Assembly (NCBI GenBank): GCA_017473555.1
Contig: JAFUKO010000045.1
Coordinates: 1-64,000 of the forward strand
DNA from: Ruminococcus sp.
Lineage (GTDB): Bacteria > Bacillota > Clostridia > Oscillospirales > Acutalibacteraceae
Reading direction: 5' to 3'
Length of the DNA stretch: 64,000 bases
The notes under the pieces were generated by a model. That model saw nothing but the letters and a program-made list of their open reading frames with translations, made no database searches and was not told the DNA's origin. Shown here one piece after another: positions 7,315-15,427 of this stretch (positions are counted from its first letter, which is position 1; every line of letters starts with the position of its first letter). A program made the position numbers and the translations under genes.

Positions 7315-9321
7315 TCAAAACTCTTCTATAAGCTCTGCGATATAAAGCTGGATAAAAGTAGTATCCATGATTGTAAGATTGCCGTTTTTGTCAACGTCAG
7401 CTCTGCTTACAGCACTGTCGTCTAACTCTTCGATGCTTGCAATATGGAGCTGGATAGCGGTAGCGTCCATAATGTTGATATCACCGTCACCGTTAACATC
7501 GCCGAGAAGGCTCTGCTCACGTGGTACTTCGTAATACTCGCCCATAAAAAAGATTTCATAATAGCTGTCTGTTTCAAGAATTGAATAGTAAAGAAGACCG
7601 TCTTCGGTCACACAGTAACCTTCAAAATATCCGTCAGCCTCAAAACTTCCAACTGCGTCAACCGAATATTCACGAACAACACCAAATATATCGACAACTT
7701 TTGCATCAAATCTGTCGTGCTCTATATTTTCAAATTCAACATAATCCACATAGAACACATCTTCAAACTCAATGCCGAAATAATCATAATCATAGCCTAA
7801 ACAGCTGAATGTATAGAACTCGCCATCTTCATCAGTATAATTATAGCTTGCATATACTTTATACTCACCATCTGTGAACACATAGTCAAACCTGCTGTAA
7901 TAACAATCGTAAGATGTATTCTCCTTGGTGATATCAATAACCTTTGTTGTACCGTCTTTAAATGTAAGTGTTATCTGAGCACCGTCAAATACAGGATAGA
8001 AATAACCATCATAAACATAGTTGTCAGGAGCGTCTGTAATCTCGATACCTGCGATTGGTGTCTCTACCACTTCGATATCGTACTCAATTCTGTAGCCCTT
8101 GTAGTTGATAGCTGTCTTGTAATCACCTACAGCATCACAAACGATTACTTCAAGTTCGTAAGAGTAGCCATCAAGCATATCCATATATTCAAAGTCATCT
8201 TCTGTGTAAGTCTGTGTTGAACCATCTGCATACTCTACTGTGAATGAAATACCACTCAAGTTATTAGGATACAAATAGTATTTGCCGTTATAATCATCAA
8301 TATAGCCGTATCTGCTGTCGCCCCAATAATACGTTGTCTGAGGAGTATGATTAAGGGTTACATTAACAAACGGACAAGGCAGAATTTCCACAGGAATTTC
8401 AGTTTCAATACCTAAGTAGTAAACATAGATATAATTTGTACCTATGCCCCATGCTTCCGTATCCTGTGTTGTGTAAACATCAAAATAGATATCGCCATAA
8501 AAATCTACGGTCTCACTTGAACCATCCTTGTAGTTCATAACAATCTGTGCATCTTCAGGGATGTAATAATAATACATATAATATCCCAGGTCGTCATCAT
8601 AGTAACCATAGGAATCAACATAATAAGAAATAGTTTCATCACACTTGTACTCAATAGACTCGATAGGGTTTTCAATCGTGGTAAAAAAGTACCTTTCAAA
8701 AGCCTCACCACAGATAATATCAATATAGTAGTGACCTATACCATCGTCACCTTCATCGATAGTTACATACTCATAGCCTACAGGCTGTTCGTCATCGTAT
8801 GACCAGCTGACTTTTGAACCGTCAGTCATAGTAAACTCAATTTCAAGACCTGATGGGTCAAGTGTCTCATACTCAAAGCCCTCGATAACAGTATTATCAT
8901 AAGGCTCCTGTATAATCTCAACAGACTCTGCAACAGCCGCCTCTTCTACAGTAACAGTAAAAGGCTCATAGTCATCACCCATTGAGCTAACCTCAAGGAT
9001 GTAGGTATAACCTGCGTAAAGCTTTTCGACAATAGCAAAATTATACCCATCAAAGTCATCATCATAATCTATTTCGTCGTAACTGTCGTTCATAAGTGTT
9101 GCGTAAGGGTCGCTTTCACCTTCTGAGTAAAATACATACCAGCCACTATTTTCAGGCGAGAATGTAAATACATAGTTAGTGCCATCACCTAAAAGATCAA
9201 CAGGACTGTTGAGCACTAACTCACCTGCAGCCTCAGCAGCACTTGCTACAACCATAGGGAGCATAGTAACAAGCATAACTACAGCCATCACAATAGAAAT
9301 CAGCTTTCTGAATTTTTTCAT
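7315..9321 (-). CDS. Secreted dockerin protein with Ig-like repeats (paralogue 1)
   Basis: This 668-residue protein has a signal peptide (about residues 1-30). A pre-peptidase-C-like sandwich comes next (about 30-130, with YVFTFSPENSGWYVFYSEG and LYAGYTYILEV). About four bacterial Ig-like units follow, marked by an L-x-(I/F)-x-(F/Y)-x-DGS/DGT signature. The C-terminus is a type I dockerin whose two calcium loops begin DVNGDGDINIMD and DVDKNGNLTIMD. The dockerin would bind a cohesin, perhaps the one at 5818. No catalytic domain is recognisable. The chain is very rich in Tyr, Asp and Glu. The start is the ATG at 9321, preceded by AAAGGAGG; an upstream in-frame codon at 9360 lies outside the signal peptide. 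The gene at 9445 is a close structural paralogue. Confidence 0.85.
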   Translation of the reverse strand: MKKFRKLISIVMAVVMLVTMLPMVVASAAEAAGELVLNSPVDLLGDGTNYVFTFSPENSGWYVFYSEGESDPYATLMNDSYDEIDYDDDFDGYNFAIVEKLYAGYTYILEVSSMGDDYEPFTVTVEEAAVAESVEIIQEPYDNTVIEGFEYETLDPSGLEIEFTMTDGSKVSWSYDDEQPVGYEYVTIDEGDDGIGHYYIDIICGEAFERYFFTTIENPIESIEYKCDETISYYVDSYGYYDDDLGYYMYYYYIPEDAQIVMNYKDGSSETVDFYGDIYFDVYTTQDTEAWGIGTNYIYVYYLGIETEIPVEILPCPFVNVTLNHTPQTTYYWGDSRYGYIDDYNGKYYLYPNNLSGISFTVEYADGSTQTYTEDDFEYMDMLDGYSYELEVIVCDAVGDYKTAINYKGYRIEYDIEVVETPIAGIEITDAPDNYVYDGYFYPVFDGAQITLTFKDGTTKVIDITKENTSYDCYYSRFDYVFTDGEYKVYASYNYTDEDGEFYTFSCLGYDYDYFGIEFEDVFYVDYVEFENIEHDRFDAKVVDIFGVVREYSVDAVGSFEADGYFEGYCVTEDGLLYYSILETDSYYEIFFMGEYYEVPREQSLLGDVNGDGDINIMDATAIQLHIASIEELDDSAVSRADVDKNGNLTIMDTTFIQLYIAELIEEF

Positions 9322-9364
9322 ATCATTTCCTCCTTTTGTGCAATTGCACCAATATAACACCCTA

Positions 9365-9393
9365 AGTATAGCACCTGTTTACAAAAAACGCAA
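9365..9393 (-). promoter_or_regulatory. Putative promoter for dockerin gene 1
   Basis: On the minus strand, TTGCGT and TATACT are 17 bases apart, and TGC before the -10 makes it an extended -10. The -35 end touches the T-tract of the terminator at 9391-9431. The ATG at 9321 is 44 bases downstream. Confidence 0.5.
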
Positions 9394-9431
9394 CAAAAAA
9401 GAGGTCGCCTCACAAAATGACACGACCTCTT
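9391..9431 (-). terminator. Terminator after the second dockerin gene
   Basis: Bases 9399-9407 pair with 9423-9431 (9-bp stem AAGAGGTCG). On the minus strand this is followed by a T run. It lies 14 bases beyond the stop of the gene at 9445. Confidence 0.8.
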
Positions 9432-9444
9432 ACATTAAAAAATA

Positions 9445-11475
9445 TCAGAATTTCTCAATCATATTTGCAACATAAAGCTGAATAAATGACGCATCCAGAA
9501 TTGTAACATTAGCATCCTTATTTGTATCAGCCGTACTGAGCTCTTTTGTTGATAACTTGTCAAGACTTGCGATATGAAGCTGAATTGCGGTTGCGTCCAT
9601 AATAGTAATATTTGAGTCACCGTCAACATCACCCAATGTTTCAAAGCTACTGTCCACAACAATCTCTTTACCCAGCACATACAATTTATAGCCTGTTACT
9701 TTACCATTTTCAATGATTTTACCGATACCAAAGTTCAGAATTCCGTTCTCGGTTTTAGCAAACACCTGATAGCCGTTACCGCTTTTACTGAAATTCACAG
9801 TGTCAAGATTCAGCGTTTCTACTAAGCCGTCAGCATACTCAATATGCAACTTCATTTCATCAGCAGATGGCGTGAAATTTTCAACCTCGATATTCTCAAT
9901 ATCACGGCGTTTGTCAAACCATACTCCCTCGTACTCAATCCACTTATCAAGACAACTGAAACCATAGACTATCTCGTCATACTGATTCCAGCACTCGTAT
10001 ATTTTAATTTTATAGTCACCCACAGCGATTTCATATTCAATCCATTCATCTTCGCCATAGCTTGTATTTTCATCACTTAAAGCAACAGTTTCTACTGTAC
10101 CGTCGTTAAATGTCAGCGTAAACTCAGCTCCGTCAAACACAGGATAATAACCTTCCTCGTAGTCGGTATCATGTGGATACCATGTCATCTCAAAGCTCTT
10201 AAGCGGACTTTCTACAAGCTTTACGTCGTAATTAATCTCTGCACCCATAAAGTAGAGTGTTGCATTAACAGTCTTAGCATTTCTCAAAGTGATTTCTTTC
10301 ACTCTGTACGGATATCCTGCGATAGTCTGGTTTTTAATATCGATATCATTGTTATCAAATGTTTTTGTTGAGCCGTTTTGATATTCTACCGTAAACGAAA
10401 GGTCAGTGATATCAGTCGGTGAAAACTGGTATCTGTTTCTTTCATCATAGTAACCGTATTCATAGTCGCCAAAGACATACTCTCTGCTTGGTGCACTGTT
10501 TACTGTAACGCTCTTGAAAGGAGAACTCTTAACATAAACAGGTATTGTTGTTTCAACGCCCAGATACGAAGCGTAAATGTAGTTTTGTCCGACTTTCCAC
10601 GGCTCATCATACTGATCGTCATAAATATGAAGCTGTTGACCGCTTATACTCTCATTCTGTTTACAGCTGATGCTTGTGCCGTCCTTGTAGTTAATCACAA
10701 ACGAGGCATCACTCGGGAGGTTGTAAAAGTAAATAAACGTATCATCAAAAGCGTAGTAACCGTCTGTTTGATCGTATAAAACGATATCGTGTTTGCTGAC
10801 ATATTCGATGCTCTCAACAGGGTTCTCGATTATTTCATATTTGAGTTCAGTAGTACATCCGCCACACTTTATATTTATATGAAAATATCCGTCATCACCG
10901 ACAAAAGACTCATTGTATGTGATTCTTAAGTCACCGATATAAGGAACAGTGCCGTAAGCCCAGCTCACCTGTTCACCCTCTGAAGTAACAAACAGCATCT
11001 CAAGTCCTACAAGACTTGCGGTATAATCATAATTCTCAATACAGGTCATATTATCAGGATACTTGGTAATTGTGGCGTCAACAATACCGACACTTTCTGT
11101 CACCTTAACCTTAAAGTTTGCGTTATCACCGTAGTACTCGTTAACACAAAGGTAGTAAACACTACCACCGCTTAGCTTTTCGACTATTGCAAAATTGCTG
11201 TCTTTACTCTCGTCACCGTAACTGAGCTTATTCCACTCGCTGTCATAAAGTGTAGCGGTGGTATCGCAAGAGCCTGTTGACATAAACATATAATATCCGT
11301 CATTCTCAGGTGTGAAGCTCAGTGTTACATTCTCACCCTTGTAGCTGACTGATTTTAAAGTATCAAGTGTCAGTGTTTCATATACATCCTGAGCAAAAAC
11401 CGATGTTACAGGCATAGCTGTTATAATCATACTAATAGCTATAATCACAGCCAAAATTTTCTTTAATCTTTTCAT
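9445..11475 (-). CDS. Secreted dockerin protein with Ig-like repeats (paralogue 2)
   Basis: This 676-residue protein has the same architecture as the gene at 7315. It has a signal peptide (about residues 1-29, ending VFA), a PPC-like N-terminal sandwich, about five Ig-like units carrying SF-DGT/NGS signatures, and a C-terminal type I dockerin with calcium loops DVDGDSNITIMD and DTNKDANVTILD. Both dockerin repeats keep the IQLH/IQLY helix pattern seen in paralogue 1. The arrangement points to tandem duplication followed by strong divergence outside the dockerin. The start is the ATG at 11475 with AAGGAGAT upstream; the longer frame to 11544 runs through the leader. No enzyme domain is visible, so an adhesive or structural role is inferred. 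Confidence 0.85.
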   Translation of the reverse strand: MKRLKKILAVIIAISMIITAMPVTSVFAQDVYETLTLDTLKSVSYKGENVTLSFTPENDGYYMFMSTGSCDTTATLYDSEWNKLSYGDESKDSNFAIVEKLSGGSVYYLCVNEYYGDNANFKVKVTESVGIVDATITKYPDNMTCIENYDYTASLVGLEMLFVTSEGEQVSWAYGTVPYIGDLRITYNESFVGDDGYFHINIKCGGCTTELKYEIIENPVESIEYVSKHDIVLYDQTDGYYAFDDTFIYFYNLPSDASFVINYKDGTSISCKQNESISGQQLHIYDDQYDEPWKVGQNYIYASYLGVETTIPVYVKSSPFKSVTVNSAPSREYVFGDYEYGYYDERNRYQFSPTDITDLSFTVEYQNGSTKTFDNNDIDIKNQTIAGYPYRVKEITLRNAKTVNATLYFMGAEINYDVKLVESPLKSFEMTWYPHDTDYEEGYYPVFDGAEFTLTFNDGTVETVALSDENTSYGEDEWIEYEIAVGDYKIKIYECWNQYDEIVYGFSCLDKWIEYEGVWFDKRRDIENIEVENFTPSADEMKLHIEYADGLVETLNLDTVNFSKSGNGYQVFAKTENGILNFGIGKIIENGKVTGYKLYVLGKEIVVDSSFETLGDVDGDSNITIMDATAIQLHIASLDKLSTKELSTADTNKDANVTILDASFIQLYVANMIEKF

Positions 11476-11550
11476 AGGTGGTATCTCCTTTTTATTAAGT
11501 TCAACTATGTTATACCACCCGTATTTGTAGTTTATATGGACCACTCAAAA

Positions 11551-11581
11551 TAAAAAAATCCACCTGCATAACACAGGTGGA
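11551..11581 (-). terminator. Terminator after glnS
   Basis: An 8-bp stem, TCCACCTG paired with CAGGTGGA around a 7-base loop, is followed on the minus strand by a run of seven Ts. It lies 17 bases past the glnS stop. Confidence 0.85.
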
Positions 11582-11598
11582 CCTTGTAGAAAAGTATA

Positions 11599-13290
11599 TT
11601 ACTTTATATTAAAGCTAGCTTTAAGACCAACGCTACGGTTGAACACGATGTTATCCTTTGTAGAGTCTTTATCAAGACAGAAATAGCCCTGACGCATAAA
11701 CTGGAAGTTTGCAGGAACCTCATAATTTTCGAGGCACTTCTCTGCCTTACAACCTGTCTTTACAATAAGAGAATCAGGATTTAAGAAATCAAGGAAGTTT
11801 CTGTCGCCACTCTCAGGGTCACTTACTGTAAAGAGGTTATCATAGAGATTTACTGTAGCGTCAACGTAGTTGTTGGCATCAACCCAGTGGATAGTACCTC
11901 TTACTTTTCTGCCGTCAGGAGTGTTGCCACCTCGAGTTTCCGGGTCATACTCAGCGTAAACAGTAGTAACGTTGCCGTTTTCGTCTTTTTCACAGCCTGT
12001 ACATTTTACGATGTAAGCAGATTTGAGTCTTACTTCGTTACCAGGATAGAGTCGCTGATATTTCTTAATCGGCTCCTCCATAAAGTCGTCACGCTCGATA
12101 TAACACTCTCTGGAGAAAGTGATAGTACGCTTGCCGTCTGCTTCGTTATTAGGGTTATTCTCAACCTCAAACTCCTCAGTCTTGCCCTCTTCAAAGTTAG
12201 TGATAACAAGCTTGATAGGGTCAAGCACAACCATAACACGCTGAGCTGTTTCGTTTAAATCTTCTCTTAAGCAGTGCTCCAAAAATCCGTACTCAACTGT
12301 GGAGTTAACCTTTGAAACGCCGATACGCTCGCAGAAATTACGGATAGACTTCGGTGTGTAACCACGTCTTCTTAAACCACACAGTGTTGGCATTCTTGGG
12401 TCATCCCAACCGCTGACGTAGTTTTCTTCAACTAAAGCTCTAAGCTTACGTTTTGACATAACAGTGTTGTTGATGCCAAGACGAGCAAACTCAATCTGTC
12501 TAGGTTTTGCAGGGAGAGTAACGTTATCGATAACCCAGTCGTAAAGTGGTCTGTGGTCCTCAAACTCAAGTGAACAAAGTGAGTGAGTAATACCCTCCAT
12601 AGCGTCCTCAATCGGATGAGCGAAATCGTACATCGGATAGATGCACCACTTGTCGCCTGTGCGGTGGTGACGGATGCGGTTGATTCTGTAGATTACAGGG
12701 TCACGCATATTAAAGTTACCTGATGCCAAATCAATCTTAGCACGCAGTGTCATCTTACCGTCTTCGAACTCGCCGTTTTTCATTCTCTCAAAGAGGTCCA
12801 AGCTCTCCTCAATCGGTCTATCCCTGAATGGGCTCTTAGCAGGAGTTGAAAGGTCGCCTCTGTACTCTCTCATCTGCTCAGCGTTGAGCTCACAAACGTA
12901 AGCAAGTCCTTTTTTAATAAGCTCCACAGCACTCTCGTACATTTTGTCAAAGTACTCTGATGCATAGTAGAATCTGTCATCCCATGTAAAGCCAAGCCAT
13001 GCGATATCCTCTTTGATAGCGTCAACGTACTCGACGTCCTCTTTAGTAGGGTTAGTGTCGTCCATTCTCAGGTTACACATACCGTTGAATTTCTCAGCTG
13101 TGCCAAAGTCAATGCAGATAGCCTTAGCGTGGCCGATGTGAAGATAGCCGTTTGGCTCAGGAGGAAAACGTGTGTGAACCTTCTTACCGTAATAACTTCC
13201 GCCCTCTGCGATATCCTGTGCAACAAATGTATGGATAAAGTTAGAGGTGCTCTCCTCTTTTTCAGTGATATTCTTAATTTCTTCTGTCAT
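11599..13290 (-). CDS. glnS: Glutaminyl-tRNA synthetase
   Basis: This class I aminoacyl-tRNA synthetase of 563 residues charges tRNA-Gln with glutamine. The ATP-binding HIGH motif occurs in [18 protein letters not shown] at about residue 55. The second signature is VMSKRKL at about 280. Strings typical of GlnS rather than GltX are [20 protein letters not shown] and [16 protein letters not shown]. The C-terminal anticodon-binding beta barrels fill the last 200 residues, and the length is normal. It lies 32 bases behind gltX and is probably cotranscribed. Many Firmicutes lack GlnS and use GatCAB, but some clostridia carry it, so its presence is informative but not odd. Confidence 0.96.
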   Translation of the reverse strand: MTEEIKNITEKEESTSNFIHTFVAQDIAEGGSYYGKKVHTRFPPEPNGYLHIGHAKAICIDFGTAEKFNGMCNLRMDDTNPTKEDVEYVDAIKEDIAWLGFTWDDRFYYASEYFDKMYESAVELIKKGLAYVCELNAEQMREYRGDLSTPAKSPFRDRPIEESLDLFERMKNGEFEDGKMTLRAKIDLASGNFNMRDPVIYRINRIRHHRTGDKWCIYPMYDFAHPIEDAMEGITHSLCSLEFEDHRPLYDWVIDNVTLPAKPRQIEFARLGINNTVMSKRKLRALVEENYVSGWDDPRMPTLCGLRRRGYTPKSIRNFCERIGVSKVNSTVEYGFLEHCLREDLNETAQRVMVVLDPIKLVITNFEEGKTEEFEVENNPNNEADGKRTITFSRECYIERDDFMEEPIKKYQRLYPGNEVRLKSAYIVKCTGCEKDENGNVTTVYAEYDPETRGGNTPDGRKVRGTIHWVDANNYVDATVNLYDNLFTVSDPESGDRNFLDFLNPDSLIVKTGCKAEKCLENYEVPANFQFMRQGYFCLDKDSTKDNIVFNRSVGLKASFNIK

Positions 13291-13322
13291 ATATAAACCT
13301 TCTTTTGTAAGTGTAATTGCAA

Positions 13323-14771
13323 TTAGCTAAGTTTTTCAAGACCGATTTCCATACGTCTTAAAGACTCTTCTTTGCCTAAGATTTCTAAAATCTCGATAGC
13401 ACCGCCAGGGGTAACCTGCTTACCGGCAACAGAGATACGAGCTGGCCACATAACTGTGCCGTTTTTAACCTCGAGCTCTGTAGCTAAGCCGATGAGCGCA
13501 TCGTGAATTGAATCGTGGTCAAAGCTCTCAAGAGCTGATAATTTATCGTAAACTGCCTTGAGCATAACAGGAGCATTCTCAAGATTAGTCTTGCTCTTCT
13601 TATTTACAAACAGCTCTTTGTCATACTGTGGGAGCTCTTTGAAGAAGTCAATAGTAGCAGGAATATCAGTGAGCTTTACAGTTCTTTGCTGTAAGATTGA
13701 TGCAAGCTTAATGCGGTCGATGTCACTCTCACCCAGAGCCTGTGTAAAGTATGGGTCAGCAACCTGAGCGAACTCTTCTACGCTCATTTTTCTGATATAC
13801 TCAGCGTTAAACCAGTCGAGCTTGTCGTAGTCAAATACTGACGGAGATTTTGAGATACCACTTATATCAAACACCTTGCATAATTCATCTAGTGAGAAAA
13901 TCTCCTGATTATCCTTAGGGCACCAGCCTAAAAGTGCAATATAGTTGATGATAGCTTCTGGCAGATAGCCCTCGGCAATTAAGTCCTCAAAACCTGTTGA
14001 GCCGTGACGTTTAGAAAGCTTTGAAACTGTGCCGTCATCGTTCTTACCATTGATAAGTGGTAAGTGGATATATGTCGGAATCTCCCAGCCAAATGCTTCG
14101 TAAAGGAGATTGTACTTTGGAGTAGAAGACAGATACTCGCTACCTCTTACTACGTGAGTGATACCCATAGTGTGGTCATCAATAACGTTAGCGAAATTAT
14201 ATGTCGGATAGCCGTCAGCCTTAATGAGAATCTGATCCTGAAGCTCAGCGTTATCAACTGTGATTTCACCAAAAACAGCGTCAACAAACTTTGTCTCGCC
14301 CTCTATAGGCATCTTCTGGCGGATAACATATGGTGTACCAGCCTCTAAAAGTCTGTCAATTTCAGCTTGCTCCAAATCACGGCAATGTCTGTCATAGCCA
14401 CCGCCAACAGTTGAGTTCTGCACCTCTTCTAATCTCTCTTTAGTACAGAAACAGCGGTACGCCTTGCCCTCTTTTATAAGTTGCTCTGCATATGGCAGAT
14501 ACATATCCTTACGCTCAGACTGGACATATGGGCCGTACTCACCGCCAACATCAGGGCCTTCATCATGGATAAGACCTGCGGTTTTCATAGTGTTGTAAAT
14601 AACATCGACAGCACCATCAACAAGACGCTCTCTGTCGGTGTCCTCGATTCTTAAAACAAATGTACCGTCAAGTGATTTAGCAACAAGGTACTCATACAAA
14701 GCAGTACGCAGGTTACCCACATGCATAAACCCTGTCGGAGACGGTGCAAATCTTGTTCTGACCTTACTCAT
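13323..14771 (-). CDS. gltX: Glutamyl-tRNA synthetase
   Basis: This class I synthetase of 482 residues charges tRNA-Glu. It starts [23 protein letters not shown], where HVGN is the HIGH-type motif. LRIEDTD and the second motif KLSKRHG (about residue 250) fit GltX. An alpha-helical anticodon-binding domain forms the C-terminal third. The ATG at 14771, with GGGAGA eight bases upstream, is preferred to a GTG two codons earlier that would sit almost on the ribosome site. The leader from the promoter at 14807-14835 is only about 30 bases, too short for a T-box. glnS follows in the same operon. Confidence 0.95.
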   Translation of the reverse strand: MSKVRTRFAPSPTGFMHVGNLRTALYEYLVAKSLDGTFVLRIEDTDRERLVDGAVDVIYNTMKTAGLIHDEGPDVGGEYGPYVQSERKDMYLPYAEQLIKEGKAYRCFCTKERLEEVQNSTVGGGYDRHCRDLEQAEIDRLLEAGTPYVIRQKMPIEGETKFVDAVFGEITVDNAELQDQILIKADGYPTYNFANVIDDHTMGITHVVRGSEYLSSTPKYNLLYEAFGWEIPTYIHLPLINGKNDDGTVSKLSKRHGSTGFEDLIAEGYLPEAIINYIALLGWCPKDNQEIFSLDELCKVFDISGISKSPSVFDYDKLDWFNAEYIRKMSVEEFAQVADPYFTQALGESDIDRIKLASILQQRTVKLTDIPATIDFFKELPQYDKELFVNKKSKTNLENAPVMLKAVYDKLSALESFDHDSIHDALIGLATELEVKNGTVMWPARISVAGKQVTPGGAIEILEILGKEESLRRMEIGLEKLS

Positions 14772-14806
14772 AGTCACATTCTCCCATCATAAACAAATTC
14801 AGAGTT

Positions 14807-14835
14807 ATTATACCACCATATGCTCACATTTTCAA
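14807..14835 (-). promoter_or_regulatory. Sigma-A promoter for gltX-glnS
   Basis: On the minus strand, TTGAAA and TATAAT are separated by 17 bases, with TGG before the -10 (extended -10). This is the best promoter match near the tRNA synthetase operon and lies 36 bases before the ATG. Confidence 0.8.
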
Positions 14836-14841
14836 TATCTG

Positions 14842-14877
14842 CAAAAAATAAACCTGCAAGGTCACCCCTGCAGGTTT
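14842..14877 (-). terminator. Terminator after RAYT gene 1
   Basis: A 9-bp stem, AAACCTGCA paired with TGCAGGTTT, is followed on the minus strand by ATTTTTTG. It lies 8 bases past the stop at 14885. Confidence 0.8.
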
Positions 14878-14884
14878 GAAGCAT

Positions 14885-15376
14885 TTAACTATACAGCTCA
14901 TCCATTTGCCAGTTCAGTGGATTATTATTGATATATTCAAGGATTTCGAGGTAATCTTTTTCGCATCTGATAACGTGGTCATAATGTGAACGCTGAAAAA
15001 CACTTTCTTTTTGAGTTTGCGATTTATTGTACTCTTTGGTTATGTTGTATTTCAACCACCCTATTACGTTCCCTAACGTAGGGGACGGGTTTCCCGTCCC
15101 GCCCTTATCGTTGTCTATAAATAATATCATATGTATGTGATTAGGCATAACAACGTACTCATCCACACAAACCGTAGGATACTTCACTGTGACAAGTTCT
15201 ATAAACTGCACTGCAATTTTTCCCAAGGTTTTGTTTTTCGGGATGGGAAACCCATCCCCTACAATTGTTGATAAAGTGCATCTTCTATCCTTGGTACATA
15301 TTGTTACAAAATACGCACCATCTGTCGAATAATCAAACTCTTTGAGTCTGTTTGCCTTTCGTCTTGGAAACTCCAT
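14885..15376 (-). CDS. REP-associated tyrosine transposase (RAYT), apparently intact
   Basis: This 163-residue Y1 transposase-fold protein is of the RAYT group related to IS200/IS605 TnpA. The HUH metal-binding pair is His80 and His82 in VMPNHIHMI. The likely catalytic tyrosine is Tyr132 in QRSHYDHVIR. The C-terminus has the usual DYLEILEYINNNPLNW signature. RAYTs act on palindromic REP sequences as single-copy, domesticated genes without flanking inverted repeats. Two REP-like palindromes lie inside this reading frame, at residues 39-46 and about 92-99. The gene sits between secA and gltX and is bounded by terminators at 14842-14877 and 15392-15416. Confidence 0.88.
   Translation of the reverse strand: MEFPRRKANRLKEFDYSTDGAYFVTICTKDRRCTLSTIVGDGFPIPKNKTLGKIAVQFIELVTVKYPTVCVDEYVVMPNHIHMILFIDNDKGGTGNPSPTLGNVIGWLKYNITKEYNKSQTQKESVFQRSHYDHVIRCEKDYLEILEYINNNPLNWQMDELYS
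15078..15101 (+). repeat. REP-like palindrome inside RAYT gene 1 (copy A)
   Basis: GTAGGG is followed by an 8-bp hairpin, GGGACGGG paired with CCCGTCCC across TTT. It is the inverse orientation of the copy at 15239 and has the same GTAGGGG head as the copies in RAYT gene 2. It is translated in frame as part of GGTGNPSPT. Confidence 0.75.
15239..15262 (-). repeat. REP-like palindrome inside RAYT gene 1 (copy B)
   Basis: On the minus strand this is GTAGGGG followed by a hairpin, GGGATGGG paired with CCCATCCC across AAA/TTT. It differs from copy A by one compensated base pair, which keeps the stem. It encodes VGDGFPIP in frame. Confidence 0.75.
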
Positions 15377-15391
15377 AACTACCTCTACAAC

Positions 15392-15416
15392 AAAAGCCTC
15401 CAGAAAGGAGGCTTTT
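15392..15416. terminator. Terminator between secA and RAYT gene 1
   Basis: A 10-bp stem, AAAAGCCTCC paired with GGAGGCTTTT around a 5-base loop, has a T run on the minus strand. It lies 12 bases past the secA stop and just upstream of the RAYT gene. Confidence 0.85.
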
Positions 15417-15427
15417 ACTATTAAATA

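Noticed and set aside
11887..12258. A 123-codon plus-strand frame inside glnS
   Set aside because: glnS is fully conserved on the minus strand, and no start signal supports the reverse frame.
14772..14835. A T-box leader before gltX
   Set aside because: The interval from promoter to start codon is too short for a T-box, and no specifier stem or T-box sequence is seen.
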